Below, piece by piece: positions 46,086-55,130 of a stretch of 64,000 bases of DNA. The notes below the pieces were generated by a model that saw only the letters and a list, made by a program, of their open reading frames with translations, had not been told where the DNA came from and made no database searches. The DNA comes from Timaviella obliquedivisa GSE-PSE-MK23-08B (GTDB taxonomy: Bacteria; Cyanobacteriota; Cyanobacteriia; Elainellales; Elainellaceae). The DNA lies in NCBI GenBank assembly GCA_019358855.1, contig JAHHII010000008.1, positions 124,001 through 188,000 of the forward strand, read 5' to 3'. A program made the translations under genes and the position numbers. How positions within the stretch are numbered: position 1 is the first letter of the stretch; every line of letters begins with the position of its first letter.

Positions 46086-46820
46086 TTAGAGGTCTAACGC
46101 TGCCCACTCGGGTTCGCGATAGTAGCGGGTCATGTCGTCAAACTTCCGGAGCTCTGCTCGATGCACCCAAATTTCTTGGGGTGAGTCTACATCCAATGCT
46201 TGCTGACTCAAGGACGTGAGCGTTTGGCTAATACTCTGACGGTCTGCTGTGGCTGCTGCATCGCCGAAATAGCCTAGAGTGACGTGGGCAGTAAAGTTGT
46301 ATTGCTGCTCAATGCCTAGGGCAATTAGGTCAGGGTTTTGGTAGATGGCTTGACGAACCTGCAATACTTGCTCGTAGGAAGATTCGTCGCTAGGGGCAAG
46401 GCAAACGCCGATGGCACGGGTTCTGAGGAATAGCCCCATAACTTGCCAGTGAATTGGCTTTTCTCCTTTTTTACATTTTTGAAGGCTTTGGGCAACTCGC
46501 TGCTGTAGCTCTGCCTCAAAGGTGGGAGATTCGCTAGCGTGACGATAGGCGCTGTCCCAGATGAGGTCGGCAATAGTCATGTGGAAGCTGGAGGAGGGCA
46601 CCGGGAAAAACACGCCTGGATCAAGCTGCGCGGTAATCTGCTGTTGATGGTGTTCTAGATATTGGTAGAACGCGGTGTTTTTATCATCTTCGACCCAAGG
46701 CGGCGTTAGGAGGGTGTAGCCAGGGAATGGGGTAGCTTGAACTTGCCCTTCGGATGGCTGAAACTTGGGAGATGGCTGAATATGCTGTACTTGAGACTGA
46801 TAAGCCTCTGGTAAGGTCAT
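46086..46820 (-). CDS. DUF1868 protein, 2H phosphoesterase fold
   Basis: The ATG at 46820 gives 244 residues starting MTLPEAYQSQVQHIQPS; upstream in-frame starts reach into the divergent holA gene and are rejected. Two HxT/S motifs of the 2H superfamily are visible: FHMTIADL near 112 and TAHVTLGYF near 181. 2H enzymes (LigT-, CPDase-like) cut or form 2',3'-cyclic phosphate or 2'-5' RNA bonds. The substrate of DUF1868 proteins is unknown. holA starts 136 bases upstream on the opposite strand. Confidence 0.78.
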   Translation of the reverse strand: MTLPEAYQSQVQHIQPSPKFQPSEGQVQATPFPGYTLLTPPWVEDDKNTAFYQYLEHHQQQITAQLDPGVFFPVPSSSFHMTIADLIWDSAYRHASESPTFEAELQQRVAQSLQKCKKGEKPIHWQVMGLFLRTRAIGVCLAPSDESSYEQVLQVRQAIYQNPDLIALGIEQQYNFTAHVTLGYFGDAAATADRQSISQTLTSLSQQALDVDSPQEIWVHRAELRKFDDMTRYYREPEWAALDL

Positions 46821-46955
46821 CCGCGCTACTCGATTAACGTAAATTTGATAAGAGTCGTCCAATCTACCTGTCCTCTTTTTCCAACTGGGGCGATCGCATT
46901 TTATAGCTTCAATTAATGTAACGGGAATCTGAGCTAAAAAATTAGGGAGTAGGGC

Positions 46956-47936
46956 ATGGCAATTTATTTTTTTTGGGGAGAAGATGACTTTGCATTGGGG
47001 CAGGCGGTAGCGGCACTGCGCGATCGCACGGTTGATCCAGATTGGGCAAGTTTTAACTACGATAAGCTGCCCGCAGATCAAACCGATGCAGTCGTTCAGG
47101 GTTTGAATTTGGCAATGACTCCTGTGTTTGGAACCGGGAGCCGATTGGTTTGGTTGGCAGATACCCTTTTGGCGCAGCGATGTCCAGACGATTTGCTAAG
47201 AGAACTAGAGCGGACTTTACCCGTTTTACCTGAAACCACAGTGCTGCTGCTCACTTCTTCAAGCAAATTAGACGGACGCTTGAAGTCTACAAAATTGTTT
47301 CAGAAGGTGGCAGAGATTCGGGAGTTTTCGCCAATTTCGCCCTGGAAGACCGATTTGTTGATACAAAATGTGCGGCAGGTCGCGCAATCGGTGGGTGTGA
47401 AGCTGACGAATGGGGCGATCGAGCTATTGGCGGAGGCAGTCGGAAATAATTCTCGGCAACTTTATAGTGAAATGGAAAAGCTGCGCCTGTATGTAGGAGA
47501 GAGCCAAGCTCCTGTAAATGAGGCGGCTGTACTGAACTTGGTGACGGCTCATACTCAAAATAGTTTGCAGCTGGCAGTGGCAATTCGGCAGGGAGACACA
47601 GCGAAGGCGTTGACTTTAGTGTCTGACTTGTTTAGCCGTAATGAGCCTGGGTTGCGGATTGTGGCAACGCTGGTGGGACAGTTTCGGACGAGGCTCTGGA
47701 TCAAGCTGATGATGGAGACAGGAGAGCGGGACGAACGAGAGATTGCCCGATTAGCAGAGATTGGCAATCCGAAGCAGGTTTATTTTTTGCAGAAAGAGGT
47801 GAAGCCGCTACGGTTGGCAAGTCTCCAGCAGACGTTGCCGATTTTGATGGAGTTGGAGTTTGGGTTAAAGTTTGGTGCTGATCCGTTGGAGTTAATGCAG
47901 ATGAAGGTGATGGAACTGTGTCAGCTTTATGTCTAA
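46956..47936 (+). CDS. holA: DNA polymerase III subunit delta
   Basis: 326 residues, full length. It begins MAIYFFWGEDDFALGQAVAA, the usual degenerate Walker-like start of HolA. The blocks WLADTLLAQR, TVLLLTSSSKLDGRLKSTK and RIVATLVGQFRTRLWIKL match the three-domain delta clamp-loader subunit. It opens the beta clamp during loading. No other clamp-loader gene is nearby. Confidence 0.92.
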   Translation: MAIYFFWGEDDFALGQAVAALRDRTVDPDWASFNYDKLPADQTDAVVQGLNLAMTPVFGTGSRLVWLADTLLAQRCPDDLLRELERTLPVLPETTVLLLTSSSKLDGRLKSTKLFQKVAEIREFSPISPWKTDLLIQNVRQVAQSVGVKLTNGAIELLAEAVGNNSRQLYSEMEKLRLYVGESQAPVNEAAVLNLVTAHTQNSLQLAVAIRQGDTAKALTLVSDLFSRNEPGLRIVATLVGQFRTRLWIKLMMETGERDEREIARLAEIGNPKQVYFLQKEVKPLRLASLQQTLPILMELEFGLKFGADPLELMQMKVMELCQLYV

Positions 47937-48064
47937 GTTTATGGCTAAGTTCTTTTTGCAGGATCTTTTCTGCAAGATTGTCAATGCGTGGAACTTCCTA
48001 CCTATAAAATGATTCAAAACAATTAATCGTACTCAATCGTTAGGGTTTAGCCCAAGTGTCAGCT

Positions 48065-48535
48065 ATGGTTATTGCTCATCAAATGTCTCACTTCAAGTTC
48101 AAGAACCTGCTCGCTCGATCGCTGATGGTGGGAGTGGGAGCGGCCGCCAGTTTGTGTTTAGGGCTTGTGCCTAGTTTTCAAAGTTCTGTGGGGGTGTCTT
48201 TCAGCAGTGCGGCTTATGCGCAGTCTATTTCTAACTCAGATGTGCAGAGCTATGCGCGTTCAGTGTTGGCGATCGAGCCTTTACGGCAGTCGGCGTATGA
48301 GGAAATTAAGGGCATTAGTGGAAGTGTGCCTCGAATTGAGTGTCATCGTCCCAGCAGTTTGAATGATCTGCCAGGTAATGTGCGGCAAGTTGCAGTAAGT
48401 TATTGCAATCAAGCTATTTCTATTGTTGAAGGAAATGGCTTAACCATCACTCGCTTTAATGAAATTCGGGTGGCGCAAGATGCAGATTCGTCTTTGTTGA
48501 ATCGAATTCAGCAGGCGATTATGGAATTGCGCTAG
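48065..48535 (+). CDS. secreted DUF4168 domain protein
   Basis: About 156 residues from ATG 48065 (a GTG at 48056 is in frame). A signal peptide (LMVGVGAAASLCLGLVPSF) runs to AYAQ near residue 53. The mature part, SNSDVQSYARSVLAIEPLRQ onward and ending FNEIRVAQDADSSLLNRIQQ, matches DUF4168, a short helical domain frequent in cyanobacterial and proteobacterial exported proteins with no known function. Two cysteines (CHRPS and SYCNQ) may form a disulfide. Its stop overlaps the end of the convergent membrane-protein gene by 4 bases. Confidence 0.82.
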   Translation: MVIAHQMSHFKFKNLLARSLMVGVGAAASLCLGLVPSFQSSVGVSFSSAAYAQSISNSDVQSYARSVLAIEPLRQSAYEEIKGISGSVPRIECHRPSSLNDLPGNVRQVAVSYCNQAISIVEGNGLTITRFNEIRVAQDADSSLLNRIQQAIMELR

Positions 48536-50286
48536 GGACGTGTCTTAATCATTTGCGGTGTCTTCACACCGCCTGAGAGCAAGCACTGAGCTTCTAAGAC
48601 AGATAAATTGTTGGCTTTCAGAATGGTGCAAGGTTTGATGAGGGGAACGATCGCCAGTTTTTCCTGTTTTTGGAGACGGGCGATCGCTTCATTAGTAGCA
48701 GGTTGAAATTGCATCAGCCAGTTTTTCAGACCTGGGTTATTAAGAATAGCTTTGGGCTGGAAGGCATTGCGATCGACCAGGAAAAAATCGATGTTGTATT
48801 TTCTAATGAAGTTTTGAAGTGCAGGGAGAGAAGGGCTGTACTGTGCGTTGATCAGATCAATCGCTCGTTGCCGAATTTGATTGTAATAGCCTAAATGAAA
48901 CGGTAGAGCGTATTCTTTAGAAACTAGGATCGATCGCTTGCTAAATGCTGGAATATTGTCGATTTCTTCAGCTAGCGATGCAATCAAAATATCTTTGGGT
49001 TGCTGAGCAAAGAACTGATAAACTTTGGGCGTGCCACCAATAATTTGAGATTGTCCTTTCAGGAAGATTGCAGGAATAGTAGGAATTAATAGGTCGGCGA
49101 GAATAAAGATTGTCGTGAGGACAATCACTACTCTTATCTTTATGTGATTCAAGTTGTGCTGAAGCAACCCTATTCTAAATCTCTCTAACTCTAATGTAAT
49201 ACCAATTCCAGCCGTGATTACCATTGCAAACCAAAAGCTATGCCCTGTGAAACGACTTGGGAAGTACAGCCGGGGCAGAAAGATATGTGCTAGTAGGAAA
49301 AGACAAAGCGAAGCATACAGTAGATCACGCAGCAGTGTAATCTTTTCAGAAACAAGATGAGATAGTGGCGATCGTCTCCGAAAGATGCGAAAAAGAACGC
49401 TTAGTAGAATAATGGGCGGAACGAACCTAGGAAGTATGGCACTATCACCGCTGATCCAGGTTTGCCAAAAGTCTTGATTAAAGTACCCCAGTCTTCCACC
49501 TGCTCCAAACTCTGGCATAGCTTGCATTTGAGCGGCGGTAACCATGGGATTAAAAGCGGACAGATCGGGGAAGAACCTGAGGATGAGAGCGATCGCTAAG
49601 CCTGCCCCAACGAGACCGAATAGGTAGGGCGATCGTTGCCTAGAAAGCTGAGGTTTTCCGGTTTTCCACTGCACTAGCCGCATCAACAAGGTGCCAGCTT
49701 CTACTAATGCCAAAGGGGGATAAAAGACGGCTTGTAGTGCCACGCTAATCATGCAAGCGATAAAGGATTGTTTAAGCAAGTAATAAATAAATGCTAGAAA
49801 TAACGGGTATAAAAATGCTCTTGAGGTTCCTGTAATAATTTCATCTCGCATCCAGAGCCCTTGATTGAGGATCAGCGTAGTCAAAAAAGCTCCGAATGGT
49901 ACTGGAAATAACTGCATCACTACGCCAAAACAGTAGGCAGAAGTAATGAAACCTAAAACAATGGGCAATAATTTGGCTAATAATAAAGGCTCAATTCCTA
50001 ATTGAGCCATGAAATAATAAAAAGCTTCATATCCTTTTGGATTAATCGCCTGAAAATAGTCAGCAATGATGTCGTTAGGAAAAAGAGTAGGATCAATAAA
50101 TCGATGCATCCAGAAGATATGCTGTCGGGCATCATCTTGAATTAAGTAAGGATGACTGAAAGCATTGATCAGTGAAATAACACCATAATATACTGGAAAG
50201 AAACAGCTAAAAATAAACCAGAAAAACCAATAGTTTTCTTTAGCTTCTTGATTAAAAATCGGCGTGTTTAAAAGTTTTTTTAACAT
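48532..50286 (-). CDS. polytopic membrane protein, GT-C-like, function unknown
   Basis: About 584 residues from ATG 50286; a TTG-initiated version at 50310 adds eight residues. It has about ten to eleven predicted membrane helices in the first 400 residues, followed by a soluble C-terminal domain of about 170 residues. The first lumenal loop has QDDARQHIFWMHRF, with an Asp-Asp pair reminiscent of GT-C glycosyltransferases that use polyprenyl-linked sugars. That assignment is weak. Similar uncharacterised proteins are common in cyanobacteria. No operon partner on its strand. Confidence 0.65.
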   Translation of the reverse strand: MLKKLLNTPIFNQEAKENYWFFWFIFSCFFPVYYGVISLINAFSHPYLIQDDARQHIFWMHRFIDPTLFPNDIIADYFQAINPKGYEAFYYFMAQLGIEPLLLAKLLPIVLGFITSAYCFGVVMQLFPVPFGAFLTTLILNQGLWMRDEIITGTSRAFLYPLFLAFIYYLLKQSFIACMISVALQAVFYPPLALVEAGTLLMRLVQWKTGKPQLSRQRSPYLFGLVGAGLAIALILRFFPDLSAFNPMVTAAQMQAMPEFGAGGRLGYFNQDFWQTWISGDSAILPRFVPPIILLSVLFRIFRRRSPLSHLVSEKITLLRDLLYASLCLFLLAHIFLPRLYFPSRFTGHSFWFAMVITAGIGITLELERFRIGLLQHNLNHIKIRVVIVLTTIFILADLLIPTIPAIFLKGQSQIIGGTPKVYQFFAQQPKDILIASLAEEIDNIPAFSKRSILVSKEYALPFHLGYYNQIRQRAIDLINAQYSPSLPALQNFIRKYNIDFFLVDRNAFQPKAILNNPGLKNWLMQFQPATNEAIARLQKQEKLAIVPLIKPCTILKANNLSVLEAQCLLSGGVKTPQMIKTRP

Positions 50287-50350
50287 AAAAGTTTTGCCAG
50301 ATCTCCGCAAGAGTTTACCATAATGGAGTCCTCATCCTAAGCTCTAGTAA

Positions 50351-51256
50351 ATGGCTGCATCCTATCCCCGCAATTTAGTTGGTTATGGGCGTAATACGCC
50401 CCATCCTCAATGGCAAAACCAGGCTCGTATTGCAGTGCAGTTTGTCATTAATTACGAGGAAGGGGGAGAAAGCTGTATTTTGCATGGTGATGCTGCCTCG
50501 GAATCTTTTTTGTCAGAAAGCGTAGGGGCAACTTCCCTCCTAGGGGTGCGGAATATGAATATGGAATCGATGTATGAGTACGGGAGCCGGGCAGGCTTTT
50601 GGCGCTTGCATCGGCTATTTACAGAGCGATCGCTGCCTGTGACGGTTTACGGCGTAGCCATGGCTTTAGAGCGCAATCCTGAAGCTGTGGCAGCAATGCT
50701 GGAGGCAGACTGGGAGATTGCAAGTCATGGCTATCGCTGGATTGACTATCAGTATGTGGGTGAGGAGGTGGAGCAGGAGCATTTGCAGCAGGCGATCGCC
50801 ATTCATACGCAAGTCACGGGGTCACGTCCTTTAGGGTGGTACACAGGACGCATTAGCCCCAACACTCGACGCTTAGTGGCAGCCGAAGGCGGCTTTCTTT
50901 ACGATTCTGATAGCTATGCCGACGATCTGCCCTACTGGGTTCATGACTTTAACAAACCTCACTTGGTTATTCCTTACACCTTAGACGTGAATGACATGCG
51001 GTTTGGAACCTATCAAGGCTTTAATTGTGGCGACCAGTTTTTTGCCTATTTGCGTGATACCTTCGATGTGCTTTATGCCGAAGGCGCTACGGCTCCCAAA
51101 ATGATGAGCGTGGGGCTGCACTGTCGTTTAGTCGGTAAACCTGGACGAATTGCTGCCCTTGCCCGTTTTTTAGACTATGTGCAAGAACATGAACAGGTTT
51201 GGACTTGTCGGCGGATTGATATTGCTCGGCATTGGCACAAGCACCATCAGCCTTAA
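50351..51256 (+). CDS. puuE: polysaccharide deacetylase family protein, PuuE allantoinase type
   Basis: 301 residues. The NodB-like fold is recognised from QARIAVQFVINYEEGGESCI, GSRAGFWRLHRLF, ASHGYRWIDYQYV and GWYTGRISPNTRRLVAAEGG. The pattern is that of PuuE-type allantoinases, which are metal-independent and open the allantoin ring. No other purine-degradation gene (uricase, allantoate amidohydrolase) lies nearby, so the true substrate could be another cyclic amide. The ATG at 50351 fits the family start. Confidence 0.83.
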   Translation: MAASYPRNLVGYGRNTPHPQWQNQARIAVQFVINYEEGGESCILHGDAASESFLSESVGATSLLGVRNMNMESMYEYGSRAGFWRLHRLFTERSLPVTVYGVAMALERNPEAVAAMLEADWEIASHGYRWIDYQYVGEEVEQEHLQQAIAIHTQVTGSRPLGWYTGRISPNTRRLVAAEGGFLYDSDSYADDLPYWVHDFNKPHLVIPYTLDVNDMRFGTYQGFNCGDQFFAYLRDTFDVLYAEGATAPKMMSVGLHCRLVGKPGRIAALARFLDYVQEHEQVWTCRRIDIARHWHKHHQP

Positions 51257-51271
51257 AGGCGGGCGCAAACC

Positions 51272-52066
51272 CTAAGGCAGGGCAAACCGAACAAGCAAAC
51301 TTGCAACAGCACCCAAAACATTCATAAAGTTGCCCCGTGCCCCGCGTTGTCCTTGAGCCGCTGCTGCTTGCATTGCTTCAATGCCTGAAGAAAACTGGGT
51401 TGATGCTTCAGTTCCAGCCGTGTTGCCCTGGACAGTGTAAAGCTGCTCCGCTTGCTTAGAATCTTGCAGTGCCCCGGTTTGATCGCCTAGCTGAATACGA
51501 GAAATGCCGCGCGCTAGATAAGCATTAGCAAAGCTGCCATCTGCTGCGATCGCCTGATTGTAGTTTTCGATCGCGCCTCTAAAGTTGCCGCGCTGGGCTT
51601 CTGCCAGCCCCAAATTATAAAGGTTGTCATGGGTAGCTACTTGAGAAGGCAGCCCAACTGCACCCAAAAAATTTGCCCCCTCTAGATTTGCCCCTTCTAA
51701 GTTCGCCCCAGACAACCGAGCGCCTCTTAAGTCTGCGCCACTCAAGTCTGCGCCACTCAGGTCTGCGCCCGTTAAATTGGCATTGAACAAAACAGCGCCG
51801 CTGAGGTTGCTGCCACTGAGGTTACTGCCGCTGAGGTTAGCCCGAGTTAAATTAATTTGGCTAAGGTTTGCCTGGTTAATTTGAGCGCCTGCTAAGTTGG
51901 CGTACACCAGTCCTGCCCCACTCAGATCGCAGCCTTGACACATTTGGGTGGTAATTAATTGCTGGGTATCTTCTAAATCTTCGGCGTAGCTAGGTGGGGT
52001 GAAGTAGAAAGCGCCAAGTGAAGTCCCAGTAGAAAGGGTTAAGGCTAGAAAGATGAGCGGTTTCAT
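51272..52066 (-). CDS. secreted pentapeptide-repeat and TPR protein
   Basis: The ATG at 52066 gives 264 residues with a signal peptide ([20 protein letters not shown], cut near SYAE). [12 protein letters not shown] segment starts a right-handed pentapeptide helix of about 14 units ([20 protein letters not shown]). A two-unit TPR follows ([20 protein letters not shown]). The longer in-frame start at 52225 would remove the signal peptide position and overlap the upstream glycosyltransferase gene. The protein is likely periplasmic or lumenal. The role is unknown. Confidence 0.82.
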   Translation of the reverse strand: MKPLIFLALTLSTGTSLGAFYFTPPSYAEDLEDTQQLITTQMCQGCDLSGAGLVYANLAGAQINQANLSQINLTRANLSGSNLSGSNLSGAVLFNANLTGADLSGADLSGADLRGARLSGANLEGANLEGANFLGAVGLPSQVATHDNLYNLGLAEAQRGNFRGAIENYNQAIAADGSFANAYLARGISRIQLGDQTGALQDSKQAEQLYTVQGNTAGTEASTQFSSGIEAMQAAAAQGQRGARGNFMNVLGAVASLLVRFALP

Positions 52067-52211
52067 ACGTTTAACCGATGGAGGTTGATTAAGCAGACTA
52101 TACCCAGACCAAAAGTTTACTAAAGATTTTGGGAAAAGTGCAGATCTCTTGTCAAAATGCAAGAAACAAAGCAAGAGTTCCCTAATTCCTTCGTAAACTA
52201 ATCTCACCCCA

Positions 52212-53321
52212 CTATTCTTCACCAAATAGCCTAGCGCCTTGAAGAATGTTCTGCCTATGATACCGTTCGCTGCGGTTGTGCCGAGAGCGGCGTATGAGAA
52301 ATTTGAGGGGTCTTCCTAGCCGTTTTTGTAAAAATGATTGCTGCTGCCATTGTTCGTAATCTTGGGCGATCGAACCTGCCAAGATCTGCCGCCACTGCCA
52401 AGCGACTTGGTTGGCTGTAAAGTCTTTGACCCGTTGGAAGCCGTTTTCAACCATTGCTGCGTAAAGATCTGGGTCATTTTTTAGGCGTTGAAGCGCATCA
52501 ATAGTCTCTTTGAGGGTACGAACCTCGATAAAGTCGAGGTTAGATTGGCGAATAGCCTGGTAGGCGGGTTCGGGGCCAAGAATGGCAGGACACCCTGCGA
52601 ACCAAGCGTTGATTAGTTTAAGGGCAGGCTTAACAGTCAGGTCATGCTGGGTGTTATTACGGACGGCTAGGACTACATCGGCTTGGGTATAATCAGTCCA
52701 TTCTTGAAACAGGCGGGTGGTGGGGTCGGCGGAAGGGTCGGCAGTGACGACAAACTGAATCCCGATCGCGCTCAATTCCTCTTTAAACTGAAGCGTTTTG
52801 AAGGGGGCAGCAAGGTTACGCTCCATCCCTTTGAAGACAAGGTTTTCAACTTGGGTACCCCGATCGCTATGACGAGGAATCAAATTAGGTTGGGGCCAAT
52901 GGGGGACGTAGTGATCAGTTTTATCGATAACATTTAGGGTGTTAATGACGAGGCGCTGCTCACAAATTTCAGGACGACCGCGATCGTAGCGACAAGCCAC
53001 AACGTAGCTATTGAAGGCGCGATCGCTCGAAACCAAGTCATCATACGGCACAATGCAAATTTTGCCAGGAACATAATCAGGGACAAGGTAAACATTTAAG
53101 CCTAAACGCTTGAGACTGATGTAAGACTGGGCTGACCAAATATCTCTAACGCTCAGACAACGTTCATACAAAGGCGAAACATCTGTTGGTAGAGACTCAC
53201 TTTCTATTAAATCTTGCCAGCGCTCCACGTCCTTGCAAACAAAGTAAACCGGATAAGGCAGTGACTCTAACGGTTCTAAGTTAGACCATTGGGCAGGGGG
53301 ACGGCTAATTGTCATGGGCAA
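52212..53321 (-). CDS. GT-B-like glycosyltransferase
   Basis: 369 residues. The N-terminal half has [16 protein letters not shown] and later [20 protein letters not shown]. The C-terminal half has [20 protein letters not shown] and [20 protein letters not shown], a donor-binding region typical of GT-B enzymes. The EX7E motif is not obvious, so the family number cannot be given. The C-terminus is basic ([14 protein letters not shown]), which may bind membrane. It is 146 bases upstream of the pentapeptide/TPR gene on the same strand. Confidence 0.68.
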   Translation of the reverse strand: MPMTISRPPAQWSNLEPLESLPYPVYFVCKDVERWQDLIESESLPTDVSPLYERCLSVRDIWSAQSYISLKRLGLNVYLVPDYVPGKICIVPYDDLVSSDRAFNSYVVACRYDRGRPEICEQRLVINTLNVIDKTDHYVPHWPQPNLIPRHSDRGTQVENLVFKGMERNLAAPFKTLQFKEELSAIGIQFVVTADPSADPTTRLFQEWTDYTQADVVLAVRNNTQHDLTVKPALKLINAWFAGCPAILGPEPAYQAIRQSNLDFIEVRTLKETIDALQRLKNDPDLYAAMVENGFQRVKDFTANQVAWQWRQILAGSIAQDYEQWQQQSFLQKRLGRPLKFLIRRSRHNRSERYHRQNILQGARLFGEE

Positions 53322-53765
53322 CGCTGCAAGCTAAGGGAAATGGCTGAAGTATTAACAAGGCTATGAACCAGTTTGGGCAGTCAAAACAAGGGTGATAACG
53401 ACGTTTCAAAAAACGAAATATGGCGATCGCAGCCAATATCTAGGAATTATCTTCAATGTCTATGGCAGTATTTCCGTACATAACCCTAAAAACTTTACAT
53501 TATTTTAGAATCAGCGTGCCTTCTCAAAACTTGCTCTAAAAACCGAATAAATCCCACATGCGAGTGAAAGATTAGCACTACGGAAATCAATAGAAAAAAG
53601 GTAGCCTAGCCTGCCAAAACTCGCTACGTAAATTATAAGGAATTTGATCTAACGAGAAGTCCATATCGCCATAGGTAAGATTCTAACTTCAAACAGTACA
53701 AAGTACTTTTCTCGAAGCATCAGAAGGATTACGGATCTTTCATCACTCTATAAATTGAGCAAATT

Positions 53766-53788
53766 TTAAAGCTTCATAAAAGCTTTAA
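53766..53788. terminator. A/T-rich hairpin, possible bidirectional terminator
   Basis: TTAAAGCTT (53766-53774) and AAGCTTTAA (53780-53788) are exact inverted repeats around a 5-base loop, followed on the plus strand by TTTAGGTTTG. It is isolated in the gene-poor region. Confidence 0.35.
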
Positions 53789-54613
53789 TTTAGGTTTGTA
53801 GGTTCGTCGTTAGATGTATTTTTTTTTACATGAAGCGTTGGCTGAGTCTTATCCCGATCGCATTCTCGACATCCAAAAACAACAAATGCGCCGACTGAGA
53901 ATTGCTAAAAACCCACCCGAAAAACAGTGAAAAGCTAAGCTTTGAGGACAAAAAATTACTAGTGCGTATTGACATGCATCGCTACTCTGCATAAACTTTT
54001 CATAAATTCCAATACGTTAGATCACGTGCAGCAAAACGTACTTCAGCACCGAATCAGTATTTCTACTGGATTAGGTACGGAGAAAGGTTCGCCTGATGTG
54101 TTCTGTACAAGTTTGGACAAGCCGAATTTGATTTCGGTATCTGAGAGTGGGTTAAATGTCCTGTTGGATTGTCTAACTTTCTGGCTGCATCAACCTAGGC
54201 GACTTAATTTCGTCATCCTTTGTAAGTTCCTGAACTATGACCACTATTTGTTCCCTGTTATCCTCAGCCATCTTGGCGAGGATGTTGTACTACTTGGTAG
54301 TTGGATTATCGGTCAAGTTTGTCACGGTGTTTGGTCACTTAGCAGCAGTTCCTTTGATGAAAAAAGGGCGATTCAGGCACCCATTGTCGTATCAAGGTAG
54401 CGGACATCTCCCTGAAAGAGAAGGGAGGCTTTGCCGATTTGAACAAGGTAAAGCTAATCTAAACTCCGGCTTACGGAATGCTTGGTATAGCCAACAGGTT
54501 TGGGGCAGTCGGGGGGATTTTCAATTAATTTTTTTGTTGCACCAGGAGCCACAGAGCTTTGGCAGCAATGATTGTGACGATCTTATCAGCCTTTTAGAGT
54601 TTGCAGTTGATAA

Positions 54614-54658
54614 GTTTGCAGGTCGGCAGTTTGCAGGTCGACAGTTTGCAGGTTGACA
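54614..54658 (+). repeat. three tandem 15-bp units
   Basis: GTTTGCAGGTCGGCA, GTTTGCAGGTCGACA and GTTTGCAGGTTGACA lie head to tail. The unit length is a multiple of three, but no supported gene contains it. Confidence 0.85.
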
Positions 54659-54856
54659 AGGTTGATTGCCTGACGATGCCGATAAAAGTTGGACTTTGCA
54701 CCCAATTTTTTTGAAGAGCATTATCTTGCCACGATAGAGCCGTTGAGCTTTACGAATGTCGATCGCCTAATGTCGGCAGATTAATTCAGGGTGTTTATTT
54801 AATTTAGGTTTTTTTGAGTAGATTTCTCCATATTTTGGCGTACTAGAGTTCCTCAG

Positions 54857-54898
54857 AAGGTTGTAATCGTTAAAAGGTCGTAATCGTTTTTGACGATT
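54857..54898 (+). promoter_or_regulatory. direct repeat and palindrome upstream of the cellulose operon
   Basis: AAGGTTGTAATCGTT (54857-54871) is repeated as AAGGTCGTAATCGTT (54874-54888), 17 bases apart start to start. The second copy runs into AATCGT-TTTTG-ACGATT (54882-54898), an inverted repeat. The block lies about 230 bases before the barrel gene's ATG and could be a regulator-binding site for the operon. Confidence 0.4.
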
Positions 54899-55130
54899 TA
54901 TTCCCAGCGGAAAAGTCTGTGCAAAGTTTGGTTCGGCTTGAAGGTCGTACTTCCCTTTGGACGAGCATGGATTCTCTTTTGTTCCTAAACTGCCCATGGT
55001 CTCGAAAATTCCTTATGAACACGGTTCAGGCGATCGCCGAGAGTGTAACGTCCATTATTTTTTGCAAATTATAAGGATCTTATGCCGATGTTCACCTGCA
55101 CCTCCCTGCGGATTAAAGTTACTTTTTGCC

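Larger units (their letters stand above)
53322..55130. other. gene-poor region, 1.8 kb, with repeats and remnant-like frames
   Basis: Several frames exist (for example 53969-54400 and 54237-54656, which overlap each other, and a 38-codon frame at 53814-53930), but none has recognisable domains or family similarity. The stretch is AT-rich, with a mosaic of short repeats listed separately. It looks like decayed accessory DNA plus the control region of the cellulose operon. Two HIP1 octamers occur near 53423 and 55028. A longer in-frame extension of the barrel gene reaches back to a TTG at 54957 but lacks a plausible signal peptide. Confidence 0.5.

Noticed and set aside
46821-47081. N-terminal extension of the DUF1868 gene
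   Set aside because: It overlaps the start of holA on the other strand and is not part of the DUF1868 domain.
53814-53930. 38-codon frame starting MYFFLHEALAESYPDRILDI
   Set aside because: It has a plausible hydrophilic sequence, but begins in a T-run, lacks an RBS and resembles nothing known; possibly a remnant.
53969-54656. Two overlapping plus-strand frames of 143 and 139 codons
   Set aside because: They overlap in different frames, show no recognisable domain, and one contains a tandem repeat; no RBS was convincing.
54957-55130. 58-codon extension of the barrel gene from a TTG
   Set aside because: It would bury the signal peptide that starts at the ATG 55131.
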